Assembly (NCBI RefSeq): GCF_036227265.1
Contig: NZ_CP109446.1
Span: 2,121,501-2,185,500, forward strand
Source of the DNA: Streptomyces sp. NBC_01476
GTDB taxonomy: Bacteria; Actinomycetota; Actinomycetes; Streptomycetales; Streptomycetaceae
Reading direction: 5' to 3'
DNA length: 64,000 nt
A program made the translations under genes and the position numbers. Within the stretch, counting starts at the first letter, position 1. Every line of letters begins with the position of its first letter. Positions 18,401 through 26,627 of the stretch are shown here, piece by piece. The notes under the pieces are model-generated. The model was not told where the DNA came from and made no database searches. It worked only from the letters and a program-made list of their open reading frames with translations.

Positions 18401-19527
18401 GCGTTCCAACCCGAACCAGCCGGCCCGTCACCCTCGGCGTTCCGACCCGAACCGGCCGGCCTCACTCCGTGCGGGCGGGGGGTCTCCCCGGCTGGGGCGG
18501 AGTGCTGTCCGGAGGGGGCGCGTCGGGTGCCGTCCGCGGCGGCTTCGCCCGCACCGGGGCGGGCCGGGTCCGTCGCGTGGCCGGCCGCGGGGGCGGGTGC
18601 GCGTCCGGGGCGAGCCGCGCCGCCGGACGGCGTGCGGGCGTCCTGCGGGGTGCCGTCCGCGTCGCGGCCGGCTCCGGACGGCGGGCCGTCGCGGTGGTCC
18701 GAGGGGGCGCCGGCAGGCCGGTCCTGGCCCGCATCTGGCGGGTAGCCGCCGAAGGTCCAACCCGGTCCGGCGGCAGCCGGATATCCGCTCCCCGCCGGAG
18801 GCAACGGCGCCGGGTTGAGGAGTTCCGCGTGGAGGGCACGCAGCTCCGGGCTGGGATCGGTGCCGAGGCGGTCCGCGAGGTCGCGGCGGACCTCCTCGTA
18901 CGCCGCCAGCGCGTCGGCGGTCCGGCCCGCCGCACGCAGCGCCCGGATGTGCAGCGCCCGCAGCGGCTCGTCGAGCGGCTGGGCGGCGGCGAGTCCGGCC
19001 AGTTCGGGCAGGATCTGGATGGCGCGGCCCAGGCTGAGGTCGGCGGTGAGCCGGTGCCGCTGGGCGTCGAGCCGGAGCGCCTCCACGCGGACCGCGGCCG
19101 TACCCCGGTCCGGGAGATCCGCCAGGGCGGGCCCGCGCCACAGGGTGAGCGCGTCGCCGAGCAGGCCGGACGCCTTGACCGGATCGCCGTCGGCGAGCGC
19201 CCGCGCGCCCTCCTCCGCGAGCCGCTCGAAGCGGTAGAGGTCGACCTCGTCCCGCGCCGCCTCCAGCCGGTAACCCCCGTCGACCGAGCCGACCGCCTCG
19301 TGCCCGATGACCCGCCGCAGCCGCCCGACCAGCGCCTGCAGCGCCCCGGTCGCGTCGGCCGGCGGCTCCCCGTCCCACACCTCCCCGATCAGGGCCTCCG
19401 CGCCGACCACCCGGCCGGGCCGCAGCGCGAGCGCCGTCAGCAGCGCCCGCAGCCGCCCGCCGGCGAGCATGGCGGGTGAACCGTCGTCGCGGAGGGCCTG
19501 GGTGGTGCCGAGGATCGAATAGCGCAC
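15469..19527 (-). CDS. AfsR-like SARP transcriptional regulator (winged helix + BTAD + NB-ARC + TPR)
   Basis: A 1352-residue regulator. Residues 1-95 form an OmpR-type winged helix (RLRALLTALALRPGRVVGAE), and about 100-250 form the bacterial transcriptional activation domain. Residues about 330-465 are low-complexity and include seven or eight 12-residue repeats of the form PAGSGxNAxxDG. The NB-ARC ATPase starts near 475 with P-loop GPGGTGKTR and LLLVLDNCEHV as Walker B. TPR-like helices fill the rest. The start is GTG 19527. The architecture matches AfsR and related pathway activators, which bind 11-bp direct repeats upstream of -10 elements. A site of that form lies ahead of the exporter genes at 13504; that link is inferred. 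Confidence 0.9.
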   Translation of the reverse strand: MRYSILGTTQALRDDGSPAMLAGGRLRALLTALALRPGRVVGAEALIGEVWDGEPPADATGALQALVGRLRRVIGHEAVGSVDGGYRLEAARDEVDLYRFERLAEEGARALADGDPVKASGLLGDALTLWRGPALADLPDRGTAAVRVEALRLDAQRHRLTADLSLGRAIQILPELAGLAAAQPLDEPLRALHIRALRAAGRTADALAAYEEVRRDLADRLGTDPSPELRALHAELLNPAPLPPAGSGYPAAAGPGWTFGGYPPDAGQDRPAGAPSDHRDGPPSGAGRDADGTPQDARTPSGGAARPGRAPAPAAGHATDPARPGAGEAAADGTRRAPSGQHSAPAGETPRPHGVRPAGSGRNAEGDGPAGSGWNADGDAFADSGWGADSARPAGSGRNAEADGSAGSRWGAEGDGPAGSGWGDGSGRPAGSGRNAGSGGAAGSVRGGGRARGGRVPGNGRARLTSFVGRESDLAAVEGDLGRARLVTITGPGGTGKTRLSQEAGDLVGRRWADGVWYVELAPVSDPRTVPEAVISSLGLRDTLLHGGSAAEAAIAVETKQKDPARQLTDYCAARDLLLVLDNCEHVIDAAATLTELLLAGCPGVTVLATSREPLGVPGELVRPLDPLPDPTALRLLADRGAAARPGFSVEDDPVACAELCRRLDGLPLAIELAAARLRSMSPRQLADRLDDRFRLLTGGSRTLLPRQQTLRAVVDWSWDLLEPAERVLLRRLAVFRGGWTLEAAEAICADPADPADPADPANPPDPDPGDAGDTAAPEKPGKPAQPATAGDRIDAPDAAALLASLVDKSLVLADLTADGARYRMLETIYEYAAERLDGSCERPAVERRHITYFREYARAADPLLRGRDQLVWFERLENEHENLRAALRRAVAAGDEQEALILVLGCNWFWEVRNYASERRHWPLTVASMGPDPFAEPPALVPLEHGPLEQPPPLAGEQLLEARRHVRLIDMSAREGEVDWWTHPEMTRIGNALIATYPPHLPQAARFPGIMRPYGAFFSGDFDRLQSLMNETVEACRTHGRTWELAFALQLRAKVNNDVTERLADSIRDIGESRRLFERLGDEWGTAETLSAEAEAAIHSGEWLRAVECCREGIALARKIGSHQHVPVLTVRMGDALISAGDWEQGERLLREGIEDAQRFGSASDGAAFFGNVLLAGALSHRHDTAQALEVIEETIRQNEAGGTGMPGFISGMLLGMKGSLLGKSGRPVEGLRLLTEGVEELARHPLANVITPRLSIMLTPAAAQLLRLVAEADGGPEHRLFGRRVHRSVVLLGAHQRWRPSVVPPAELRELEEEKALLRDLLGEQAYEAGYAEGDGLQAEEAVALMRDVE
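18190..18470 (-). repeat. 36-bp tandem repeats inside the AfsR-like gene
   Basis: In-frame 36-bp units encode 12-residue repeats such as PAGSGRNAEGDG, PAGSGWNADGDA and PAGSGRNAEADG. They form a flexible linker between the DNA-binding/activation part and the NB-ARC ATPase. Identical stretches 108 bp apart (for example at 18327 and 18435) point to recent unit duplication. Confidence 0.75.
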
Positions 19528-19701
19528 GGCCCCATTCTTACGGAGTGCGGCGTCCCGTGGCGCCCCGGTTGTCCGCGGGCGGAACCCCGCTCGCTCGCTG
19601 TGCGTTTTCCGGGCACCGCCTGTGCCGTCCGCGCCGCGGATGGCATGATCGGGCGGCCAGTCCCCTGGCCCCGCCGTTCACGCCCCGCAGGAGCCCGTCC
19701 C

Positions 19702-20487
19702 ATGAGCGTCATCCAGATGCGCCGTACGCACAGCGGCGGCGACCGCCGCGTCAGTCCGATCTTCCTGGGCATCGCGGCGGTGATGGTCGTCTCCGGCTGG
19801 GCGGTGTGGAGCGGCTTCGCCGCGAACGGCCGGTTCGCGGTGTTCCTCTTCGTGGTGTCCGGCTGGATCGTCTCGCTGTGCCTGCACGAGTACGCGCACG
19901 CCCGTACCGCCCTGCACAGCGGCGACACCAGCATCGGGGAGAAGGGCTATCTGACCCTGAACCCGCTGAAGTACACGCACGTCGCGCTCTCCATCGTGCT
20001 GCCGGTGCTGTTCTTGCTGATGGGCGGCATCGGCCTGCCCGGTGGCGCGGTCTTCATCGAGCGGAACCGGATCCGCGGCCGGCTGCGGCACAGCCTGATC
20101 TCGGCGGCGGGCCCGCTGACCAACGTGCTCTTCGCGGTGCTGCTGATGCTGCCGTTCACGCTGGGCACGGCGGACGGCTGGCCGTCCGCCTTCCGGGCCT
20201 CGCTGGCCTTCCTGGCGATGCTCCAGGTCACCTCGGCGCTGCTGAACTTCCTGCCGGTGCCCGGCCTCGACGGCTACGGGGTCGTGGAGCCCTGGCTGTC
20301 GTACGAGGTCAAGCGGCAGGTGGCGCCGTTCGCGCCGTTCGGGATGCTGGCGGTCTTCGGTGTGCTGTACATCCGGTCGGTCAACGAGAAGTTCTTCGAC
20401 CTGATCTACACGATCGTGGGCTGGTTCGGGGTGCAGGACTTCCTGGTCGCGGAGGGCGACTTCCTGTTCCGCTTCTGGCAGCGCTGA
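19702..20487 (+). CDS. M50 (site-2 protease) family metallopeptidase
   Basis: A 261-residue membrane protein. The zinc motif HExxH is present as LCLHEYAHART within a hydrophobic segment, and the distal motif is NFLPVPGLDGYGV, in which the Asp is the third ligand. Five or six membrane segments are seen, which is short for the family, and no PDZ domain is present. The start ATG 19702 follows CAGGAG at 19687. Members cut transmembrane proteins within the bilayer; the target here is unknown. It is divergent from the AfsR-like gene across 174 bases. Confidence 0.85.
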   Translation: MSVIQMRRTHSGGDRRVSPIFLGIAAVMVVSGWAVWSGFAANGRFAVFLFVVSGWIVSLCLHEYAHARTALHSGDTSIGEKGYLTLNPLKYTHVALSIVLPVLFLLMGGIGLPGGAVFIERNRIRGRLRHSLISAAGPLTNVLFAVLLMLPFTLGTADGWPSAFRASLAFLAMLQVTSALLNFLPVPGLDGYGVVEPWLSYEVKRQVAPFAPFGMLAVFGVLYIRSVNEKFFDLIYTIVGWFGVQDFLVAEGDFLFRFWQR

Positions 20488-20502
20488 GCGGCGGGGCTCA
20501 GG

Positions 20503-20572
20503 AGGGCGTCGGGCGGGCGGGGCTCAGGCGGGCGGGGCTCAGGCGGGCGGGGCTCAGGCGGGCGGGGGTCAG
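20503..20572. repeat. 15-bp tandem repeat, about four copies
   Basis: The unit GCGGGCGGGGCTCAG repeats without gaps after the M50 stop and runs up to the stop of the small membrane protein on the other strand. It occupies the space between convergent genes and shows no hairpin of its own. Confidence 0.8.
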
Positions 20573-20787
20573 CCCGCCTGGGGTGCGTCCCCGGCGATCG
20601 CGGCGGCCATCGCGGCGGCGGCCGCGTCCGCCTTCGCCTTGCGCCGGTAGTACCACCACATGTTGCTGGTGATCCCGGCGAGCAGCACCCAGATGATGCC
20701 GAGCAGGCTGCCGTTGACGAAGGAGACCACGGCGGCGGCCACCGCCAGCAGGCAGACGATGGCGGCGTACAGGGCGAGGCGGGGCAT
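20569..20787 (-). CDS. Small membrane protein of unknown function
   Basis: A 72-residue protein with two hydrophobic segments (MPRLALYAAIVCLLAVAAAVV and GSLLGIIWVLLAGITSNMWWYY) and a basic/alanine-rich tail, RRKAKADAAAAAMAAAI. ATG 20787 was preferred because AGGAG lies ten bases upstream; a start at 20823 would leave that ribosome site inside the gene. I do not recognise a family. It would sit in the cytoplasmic membrane as a helical hairpin. Confidence 0.7.
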   Translation of the reverse strand: MPRLALYAAIVCLLAVAAAVVSFVNGSLLGIIWVLLAGITSNMWWYYRRKAKADAAAAAMAAAIAGDAPQAG

Positions 20788-20934
20788 GGGCGGGTGGCTC
20801 CTGTCGGGCGGCGCGTACGGCAAGTCGTACGGCCATTGTCCCCCATGCCCCGCGGGCGGCCGTGCCGGCTGTGCGGCCCGTCGGCCCCGCAGCCGGCACG
20901 GCTCGCTCAGCCCGCTCAGTCCGCTCAGACGGCC

Positions 20935-21654
20935 TCAGACGTCGGTGACCCGCAGGCCGGCGTGTGCCTTGTAGCGCCGGTTGACCGAGATCAGGTTGGC
21001 GACCAGCGACTCGACCTGGTGGGCGTTGCGCAGCCGGCCGGCGAAGACACCGCGCATCCCGGGGATGCGGGCGGCCAGTGCCTGCACGATGTCGGTGTCG
21101 GCGCGGACCTCGCCGAGCACCATCACGTCGGTGTCGATCTCCTCGATCTCCGGGTTCTGCAGCAGCACCGCCGAGAGGTGGTGGAAGGCGGCGGTGACCC
21201 GGGAGTCCGGGAGCAGTGCGGCGGCCTGCTGGGCGGCGCTGCCCTCCTCGACGGTGAGCGGGTACGCGCCCTGCTTGTCGAAGCCGAGCGGGTTGACGCA
21301 GTCCACGACCAGCTTCCCGGCGAGTTCGTCGCGCAGCGACTCCAGGATCTTGGCGTGGCCCTCCCACGGCACCGCGACGATCGCGATGTCGCTGCGCCGC
21401 GCGCACTCGGCGTTGTCCGCGCCCTCGACCCCGTGTCCGAGCTCCGCGGCGGCGCTCCGCGCCCGGTCGGCGGCCCGTGACCCGATGATCACCTGCTGCC
21501 TGGCCCGCGCCAGCCGGTACGCCAGCCCGCGCCCCTGGTCCCCGGTGCCACCGAGCACGCCCACCACGAGCCCCGACACATCGGGCAACTCCCACGGGTC
21601 CTTGGCCGGCGCTTTCGCGGGTGCGGCCGTCTTACCGTCGTCAGCGTTAGTCAT
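20935..21654 (-). CDS. npdG: NADPH-dependent F420 reductase
   Basis: A 239-residue cytoplasmic enzyme moving hydride between NADPH and coenzyme F420. The N-terminal Rossmann motif is GVLGGTGDQGRGLAYRLARA followed by IIGSR for the NADP phosphate. DIAIVAVPWEGH, VVDCVNPLGFDKQG and TAAFHHLSAVLL are family signatures. Start ATG 21654 follows GGGAGG at good distance. In streptomycetes reduced F420 feeds secondary-metabolite reductases. It is the last chromosome-like gene before the accessory island. Confidence 0.93.
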   Translation of the reverse strand: MTNADDGKTAAPAKAPAKDPWELPDVSGLVVGVLGGTGDQGRGLAYRLARARQQVIIGSRAADRARSAAAELGHGVEGADNAECARRSDIAIVAVPWEGHAKILESLRDELAGKLVVDCVNPLGFDKQGAYPLTVEEGSAAQQAAALLPDSRVTAAFHHLSAVLLQNPEIEEIDTDVMVLGEVRADTDIVQALAARIPGMRGVFAGRLRNAHQVESLVANLISVNRRYKAHAGLRVTDV

Positions 21655-21722
21655 ACCGTGATCCTCCCAGCTCACCCCCCACCCACCACCCCAGGCCACT
21701 CCGTTTTCATACACTCATTCGC

Positions 21723-22474
21723 ATGCCGTACAACAGGCCCACCAAGGGCGCCCCCAGCACCACGGTCGCCGGTGAGCCGGCGGCGATCTACTGCCGCATA
21801 TCCCAGGCCGAAGACGACGATCAGACGGGCGTCGACCGGCAGGAGCGGATCTGCCGGGAGATCGCCGAGCCCGCGGGTTCGTCATCAACCCGGCCCACGT
21901 CTTCATGGACAACAGCCGCTCGGCCTGGAGCCGCAAGCGGAAGCGTCCCGGCTGGGACCGCCTGCTGGAGGAGGCCCGGGAGCGCGGCTTCCGACACATC
22001 ATCGCCTACCACCCCGACCGGCTCATGCGGCAGCCTCGCGACTTGGAGGAGCTGCTCCAGGTCTCCGACGACCACGCGATCACTCTCCACGGAGAGGCGA
22101 ACCGGCGCGACCTCTCTGACCCCGATGATCGCTTCATCCTGCGGATCGAGGTCGCGCACGCCTGCCGGTCGTCCGACGACACCTCCCGCCGGCTGAAGTC
22201 CGCGATGCAGGACCGCGCCCGGGAGGGCAAGCCGCAGGGCGGCGTCCGGCGCTTCGGTTACGCGAAAGGCGGGATGACGATCGTCGAGGAGGAGGCCGAG
22301 ATCGTCCGCAAGGTCTTCGACCGCTACCTCAAAGGCGAGGGCGCGGCCCCGCTCGCGAAGGACCTTCATCGCCGAGGCACCCAGACGGCTGGCGGCAAGG
22401 CGTGGAGTGCCGGCACCGTGCGCGGCCTGCTCGACTCCCGGCACGGTCGCGCTCGAAGGGGACACCAACGCTGA
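21723..22474 (+). pseudogene. Serine recombinase, frameshifted
   Basis: Two pieces of one large serine recombinase lie in different frames. The first (from ATG 21723) carries the catalytic Ser segment AAIYCRISQAEDDDQTGVDRQ up to about 21870. The protein then continues one frame over with FVINPAHVFMDNSRSAW, HIIAYHPDRLMRQPRDLEE and the recombinase domain RFGYAKGGMTIVEEEAEIVRKVFDRY, and stops at 22474. A single-base loss near 21865-21876 explains the shift. The normal C-terminal zinc-ribbon and coiled-coil half is missing. It is the remnant of the integrase that probably brought in the island. Confidence 0.85.
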
Positions 22475-22924
22475 GGGCCAGCCCGTCTGGTCCTCCGGCT
22501 CCACCCTCGCGCCCGACCTGTCCTACCAAGCAGCCGACCAGCGTGCCCTCACCGATTCCCGATCCCCCGCCCACGTCCTCACCTGGCGACTCCAATGCCT
22601 CACCCAACGCCCGGCTCCCAGCCCCCGCGCCCGCGCAGCCCAAGCCCGCAGCACTGTCCTCGCATCAGGAACACAACGCCCCGACCGTCCGACGGCCGCT
22701 CCTCCGCCGTCGAACCCCGCTTCCATCAGCCCGGCACCTCGCCCGCGCCGCTGACCTGGGGGTGCGGACAGACGGCGGCCCCGCCCAGCCAGGAGGCCGG
22801 GCGGGACCGGAGGAGCTGGTGTCATGGGAAGTCCGGGACAGGTTGGTCCTCCGACATGCCTCGGTCCGATGCGCGGAGCAGGCCCAGAGCGGGAGACGCC
22901 CGAGTCATCCGATGGTCGGCCCAG
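22475..22924. other. Decayed non-coding stretch after the recombinase
   Basis: No convincing gene is seen on either strand. The plus strand keeps a short peptide-like run in a third frame (VALEGDTNAEGQPVWSSGS near 22450-22510) that may be more recombinase debris, followed by proline-rich frames typical of non-coding high-GC DNA. Confidence 0.5.
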
Positions 22925-23431
22925 TCAGCTCGCACGGCCACCAACTGCGGACGTGTTCTCGTGGTCCAGGCGGTCAGCCTGGGCACGTAACTGGGCCGCG
23001 ACTTCGGCGAGTCCGTCCGGGTCGAGGTCATTGATCCAGAAGTCCCCGATCACCGCGAGGCTGACCACAGGTTCGCGCGGGTCGGGGTCCTCGGCGAACG
23101 GGTGGCAGTCGATGCTGCCCCAGAACACCTGCTCCTCCCTCTCGCTGCTGCCTTCGCTCTCGAAGGCCGGGGAGCGCACGCGCATCGGCTGACCCCCGAA
23201 GTGGGTCCAGTGCCCGATGTCCGCCAACCGGACCGGAAGCCGGTCGAGCGGCACACCGGTCGCGCTGGGATCCTCCTCCGCCCACGCGGGCAGGTAGCCC
23301 TCAACGGTGAAACCTGCCGTGGTGGTGATCGTCCACGTCCGGCCGACAGCAGGCTCGGCAGGGGCAGCGGGCAGCCCAGCGACAAGAGCGGCAGAACCCA
23401 AATGGCGAGGGTGCGTCGCGGCCGCGGTCAC
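22925..23431 (-). CDS. DUF6907-domain protein
   Basis: A 168-residue protein of a family common in streptomycete mobile or regulatory loci. The domain shows GRTWTITTTAGFTVEGYLPAWAEEDPS, RLADIGHWTHFGGQ, VFWGSIDCHPFAEDPDPREP and DFWINDLDPDGLAEVAAQLRAQADRLDHE. The function is unknown. The GTG start at 23431 overlaps the stop of the upstream kinase gene (GTGA) and has GGGAG eight bases before it, so the two are translationally coupled; an in-frame GTG at 23449 is less likely. It is probably co-regulated with the kinase through the operator at 24098. Confidence 0.8.
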   Translation of the reverse strand: MTAAATHPRHLGSAALVAGLPAAPAEPAVGRTWTITTTAGFTVEGYLPAWAEEDPSATGVPLDRLPVRLADIGHWTHFGGQPMRVRSPAFESEGSSEREEQVFWGSIDCHPFAEDPDPREPVVSLAVIGDFWINDLDPDGLAEVAAQLRAQADRLDHENTSAVGGRAS

Positions 23432-24021
23432 AGCCCCTGCTCCCCGCACCCGTCGCGGCCCGGCCGATGCTCAACTCCGTCGTCAGCAACAACCGCCCAC
23501 AACAGCTTGCCGGCACCCTCGCGCACGCTCACTCCCCAGCATCCGCCCGTCAGAGCGTCGACCAGCGCCAGACCCCGCCCGGACTCCGCGTCCATCGACG
23601 CCGCCCGGACCACCGGCCTCGTCTCATCGGCGTCATGCACCTCGATCCGCACCCCACTCGATAGACGCTCGTATCGCGTCTCGACCAACCGGTCCCGAGG
23701 TACACGCGCATGCCGCACCGCATTGGTGAACAGTTCCGACAGCACCAGCTCCGCCGCATCCGTCAGACCGGCCAACTCCCAGCCGATCAGCACGAGCCGC
23801 AACTCGTGCCGGGCCAAGGAAACGCATCGGGCAGTACGTCTCCACCTCCTCACAACCGGGGCCTCCACCCCGCGCCCGCCCTTCCGAGGGACCCCCGAGG
23901 CGCTCACCTGGCCATTCCCTGCTCCTTTCGGGGGGCCGGGGGCGGAATTATGGCGTCCCATCGGTTCGTGGGGGACCGCTGCTTCGGTACGGAAGCCGCG
24001 CTCCCAGGTCGTATCAGGCAT
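23428..24021 (-). CDS. HATPase-type (anti-sigma-like) serine kinase/ATP-binding protein
   Basis: A 197-residue protein with a single histidine-kinase-like ATPase domain in residues about 65-190. The N-box is LVLSELFTNAVRHARV, the G1 box is VRIEVHDADETRP, the G2 box GRGLALVDALTGGCWG, and the end motif GKLLWAVV. There is no dimerisation or sensor domain, so it belongs with the RsbW/SpoIIAB-like group, which bind partner proteins or phosphorylate anti-anti-sigma factors. Start ATG 24021 has GGGAGGAG nine bases upstream. It forms a two-gene operon with the DUF6907 gene. Such kinases often accompany XRE regulators in streptomycetes, as here. Confidence 0.85.
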   Translation of the reverse strand: MPDTTWERGFRTEAAVPHEPMGRHNSAPGPPKGAGNGQVSASGVPRKGGRGVEAPVVRRWRRTARCVSLARHELRLVLIGWELAGLTDAAELVLSELFTNAVRHARVPRDRLVETRYERLSSGVRIEVHDADETRPVVRAASMDAESGRGLALVDALTGGCWGVSVREGAGKLLWAVVADDGVEHRPGRDGCGEQGL

Positions 24022-24097
24022 GAACGGGCGTCTCCTCCCTGCCGGACAGGTCGTCCGAGCGTGAGGAAGGACGCTACGAGCGCGACGGCACCACAGT

Positions 24098-24113
24098 GTT
24101 CACAGCGGTGAAC
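24098..24113. promoter_or_regulatory. Inverted-repeat operator GTTCAC-N4-GTGAAC, copy 1
   Basis: GTTCACAGCGGTGAAC, with perfect 6-base arms, lies 77 bases upstream of the HATPase gene. A copy with the same arms and the same last two spacer bases stands ahead of the lanthipeptide operon at 26880. TAGCGT on the minus strand (24077-24072) may be the -10 of this promoter. The paralogous XRE regulators next door are the obvious candidates to bind; this is inferred. Confidence 0.65.
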
Positions 24114-24179
24114 CGTGCAGGGGGGAGCACACACCGGCAACGGGGCGAGGGCGACGTACGAGGCGCCGGCAGGGGGAGT

Positions 24180-25418
24180 TCAGCCCTGAAGGCCCATCCG
24201 ATGTGCCAGCGCCCGGAGTTCGCGGGTCGTGCGGGAAGGCAACTGCCGGTCCAGGAGGGCGGAGACCGTGTCGCGGACCGCCGAGTTGGCGTGGATGCGC
24301 TGTGGAGCGGTGCGTTCGGCGGTGAGGAGTTCGGTCACTGCGTCGGTGTCCCGCCCCCGCAGGTGGGCCAGCGAGCGTCCGAGGTCGGCGTGGAAAGCAG
24401 CCGTGCGGCCCGGGGCGGCGAGAGTTCGCGGGCGAACGCCCGCTGAGGCTGCGGCCGCGTGACCGTGGCGCCCGAGCTCGGTGTTCAGGCTGACGTGATG
24501 GATGCCGACGTTGGTGGGGCCGAAGTTGAGGTGCCATGCCTTGGTCTCGCCAGTTCGTTGCGCGAGTTTCGCGGCTTCGGCCAAGTGCTCGTTGATGTCG
24601 CCGGTGCGACGGGCTCCAGACCGGTGGACGTCCTGGGTGAGGCAGGTCGCCCGGATCAGGTGCAGCTCGCCCAGGAGGGCGTACGCGTCGGGGTCCGCCA
24701 GGTGCCCTTCGACTTCGTTGGCGGCCTGTTCCGCTCGGCTCAGGGCGAGGTCTGGGCTGCCGGCGGACATCAGCACGTGGGCGTGGAAGAAGCCGGACAG
24801 GGCATTACGCAGGGGGTCGTCCAGTTCGGCACTCGCCTCGGCGGCGCGCGTGACGGCGATGAACGCCAGGTCCGGGTAGCCGAGGTACTTGAGCAGCATC
24901 GTGCACGCCGGGTGGTAGGCATCAGCGAGGAGCCTTAGTAACTCCGGCCGTTCGGACGGGGAGGCGTGTTCGACCGCAGCGTGCAGGTCTGCAAGCAGGT
25001 TCGGCAACTTCCGCGCCAGGATGCCGTAATCGCAGCCGTGATAGAGCTGGTTGGCCTCCGTAACGCGGGCGCTGAGCGCCATGGGCTGACCGGCCGGCGG
25101 GGCCTGGCCCGGCGACAAGCCAAGGTTCAGGCCCATCAATGCCAACCGGAGTGCTGGAACGGCCTCGTGGGCCGACGCGGTGGTGAGACCCGTCGAAGCG
25201 AATGGCTGACCGGTCAGCTCCGTCGGGGCGATCCGTAGCGCAGTCGCCAAGGCAGTGATGTATCCCGTGCGGTCAAGGTTCCGCTGCCCGTTCTCGACCA
25301 TCGACAGGAAACCAATCGACAGCCCGGAGAGGCCCGCCAACGTACGCAGAGACATGCCTCTTTGCCGCCGGGCCGACCGCAGCTGCTGCCCGATGTGGTG
25401 GGGCTGGTCTTCGCTCAT
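24180..25418 (-). CDS. XRE-family regulator with TPR-like C-terminus (1)
   Basis: A 412-residue protein. Residues 10-70 are a helix-turn-helix (IGQQLRSARRQRGMSLRTLA, then GFLSMVENGQRNLDRTGYI) ending in ELTGQP. The rest is helical and TPR-like (AFIAVTRAAEASAELDDPLRNALSGFFHAHVL). ATG 25418 is preferred to the GTG just before it. One TTA leucine codon lies at 24939-24941, so expression may need bldA tRNA. It shares its domain order and the ELTGQP junction with the next gene, so the two are paralogues. They flank and probably control the kinase operon and the lanthipeptide operon. Confidence 0.85.
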   Translation of the reverse strand: MSEDQPHHIGQQLRSARRQRGMSLRTLAGLSGLSIGFLSMVENGQRNLDRTGYITALATALRIAPTELTGQPFASTGLTTASAHEAVPALRLALMGLNLGLSPGQAPPAGQPMALSARVTEANQLYHGCDYGILARKLPNLLADLHAAVEHASPSERPELLRLLADAYHPACTMLLKYLGYPDLAFIAVTRAAEASAELDDPLRNALSGFFHAHVLMSAGSPDLALSRAEQAANEVEGHLADPDAYALLGELHLIRATCLTQDVHRSGARRTGDINEHLAEAAKLAQRTGETKAWHLNFGPTNVGIHHVSLNTELGRHGHAAAASAGVRPRTLAAPGRTAAFHADLGRSLAHLRGRDTDAVTELLTAERTAPQRIHANSAVRDTVSALLDRQLPSRTTRELRALAHRMGLQG

Positions 25419-25508
25419 CACGCCGTCATCCGTTGTCCCAGGATCGCTTGATCTCAGCGTAGGCGCCCTGTGACGACGCGTCGACGTGCCCCCGCTCTCA
25501 GCGGTGGA

Positions 25509-26627
25509 TTACGGCAGCCCCGCTCGCTGGGCGGCGTCCCTGAGTCGTACGGCCACGTCGGGGTCCGTGACGCGCGCGGACAGTGCGGCCATCAGCTCCC
25601 GGGCGAACGGGTCGAGCAGAAACCGCAGCGGAGCGGTCGCCTCGGCCTGCTCAAGATGCTCAGCCGCCTCCTCCGTTCGACCGGCGTGGGCCGCCGCGGC
25701 GGCGAGATGGACGAGCAGCGCGGTACGGGCTGCGGGCAACAGTTGCTGCGGCTGGGCGACCAGGGCGTATTCGGCTGCCGCGCCGAAGTCACCGGCCTCG
25801 ACTGCTACGGCCACGCGGACGGCGGCCACTACGGCGTGCGCATCGTCGCTCTCAGCCCGCTCCGCCACGGCGTCCAAGAGGGAGGTGGCCTTCTCGAGGC
25901 GGCCGGCCAGCGCATGCGCGACGGCTTCCAGTAGACGGAGTTGGGCACCCTCAGCGTGATGAACGCGGACCAACGCTTGCTCCGGCAGTCCCAGGTCAAG
26001 CAGCAGGCGCACTTGTTCGGCCTGAACCGCACCGGCGTCGGCTCCGCCCGTCCGCACCGCCCGGTGAAGAAGCAGCCAGGCCAGGTCCCGGTAGCCAAGA
26101 CGACGCAGCAGCCCTGCCGCCACCGCGTGCCCCCGCGAGCGAAGTTCGGCCGCATCGTCCTGGTCGGCACGTGGTGAACCGCCGGCCGAGATCAGAGGAG
26201 GCACGGCCAGGGCCAGACCGTGCTCGTCACCGGCACCCTCCGCCGCCTCCGCCACCACGAGAAGGTGCTCCAACTCGTTTCGCTCTGGGGATGTGTGCCC
26301 CGTACCCGAGTGGGAGCCGGCCAGTATCCGTCTCACCCGATAGGCGACCGCTCGCACTTCCGCGTGCTCAAGGCTCAGCGGCGGATACGGCTGGCCGGTC
26401 AGTTCACCGGCGTCCAGCCCGAGCGCGGAGGCCAGGGCCATCAACGTCCGACGCCGATCCACCCACTCGTGCCCTGCCTCAAGTGCCTCCACCCATGGGA
26501 CATCCAGTCCGGCGCGAGCGGACAACTCCTCTTGGCTCAGCCCGCGGCGCGCACGCCATACCGCCAACGCCGCTCCGATCGGTCCGGCGGCCGGAGAGCC
26601 GTACTCCCGATGTCCCGAGCCTTCCAC
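25509..26627 (-). CDS. XRE-family regulator with TPR-like C-terminus (2)
   Basis: A 372-residue protein with a helix-turn-helix (IGAALAVWRARRGLSQEELS and WVEALEAGHEW) ending in ELTGQP, followed by an alanine/leucine-rich all-helical domain resembling TPR repeats. GTG 26627 was chosen because GGAGG lies ten bases upstream; GTG 26639 overlaps that site. It is divergent from the lanthipeptide methyltransferase gene across 405 bases that hold the second GTTCAC-N4-GTGAAC site. It may sense a cellular signal through its helical domain; the ligand is unknown. Confidence 0.82.
   Translation of the reverse strand: MEGSGHREYGSPAAGPIGAALAVWRARRGLSQEELSARAGLDVPWVEALEAGHEWVDRRRTLMALASALGLDAGELTGQPYPPLSLEHAEVRAVAYRVRRILAGSHSGTGHTSPERNELEHLLVVAEAAEGAGDEHGLALAVPPLISAGGSPRADQDDAAELRSRGHAVAAGLLRRLGYRDLAWLLLHRAVRTGGADAGAVQAEQVRLLLDLGLPEQALVRVHHAEGAQLRLLEAVAHALAGRLEKATSLLDAVAERAESDDAHAVVAAVRVAVAVEAGDFGAAAEYALVAQPQQLLPAARTALLVHLAAAAAHAGRTEEAAEHLEQAEATAPLRFLLDPFARELMAALSARVTDPDVAVRLRDAAQRAGLP

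Noticed and set aside
22402..23034. 210-codon plus-strand frame after the broken recombinase
   Set aside because: It is Pro/Ser/Arg-rich, lacks a ribosome site, and its second part lies opposite the DUF6907 gene.
23726..23733. A further GTGAAC half-site inside the HATPase gene
   Set aside because: Only one half-site is present, without the partner arm, and it lies within coding sequence.
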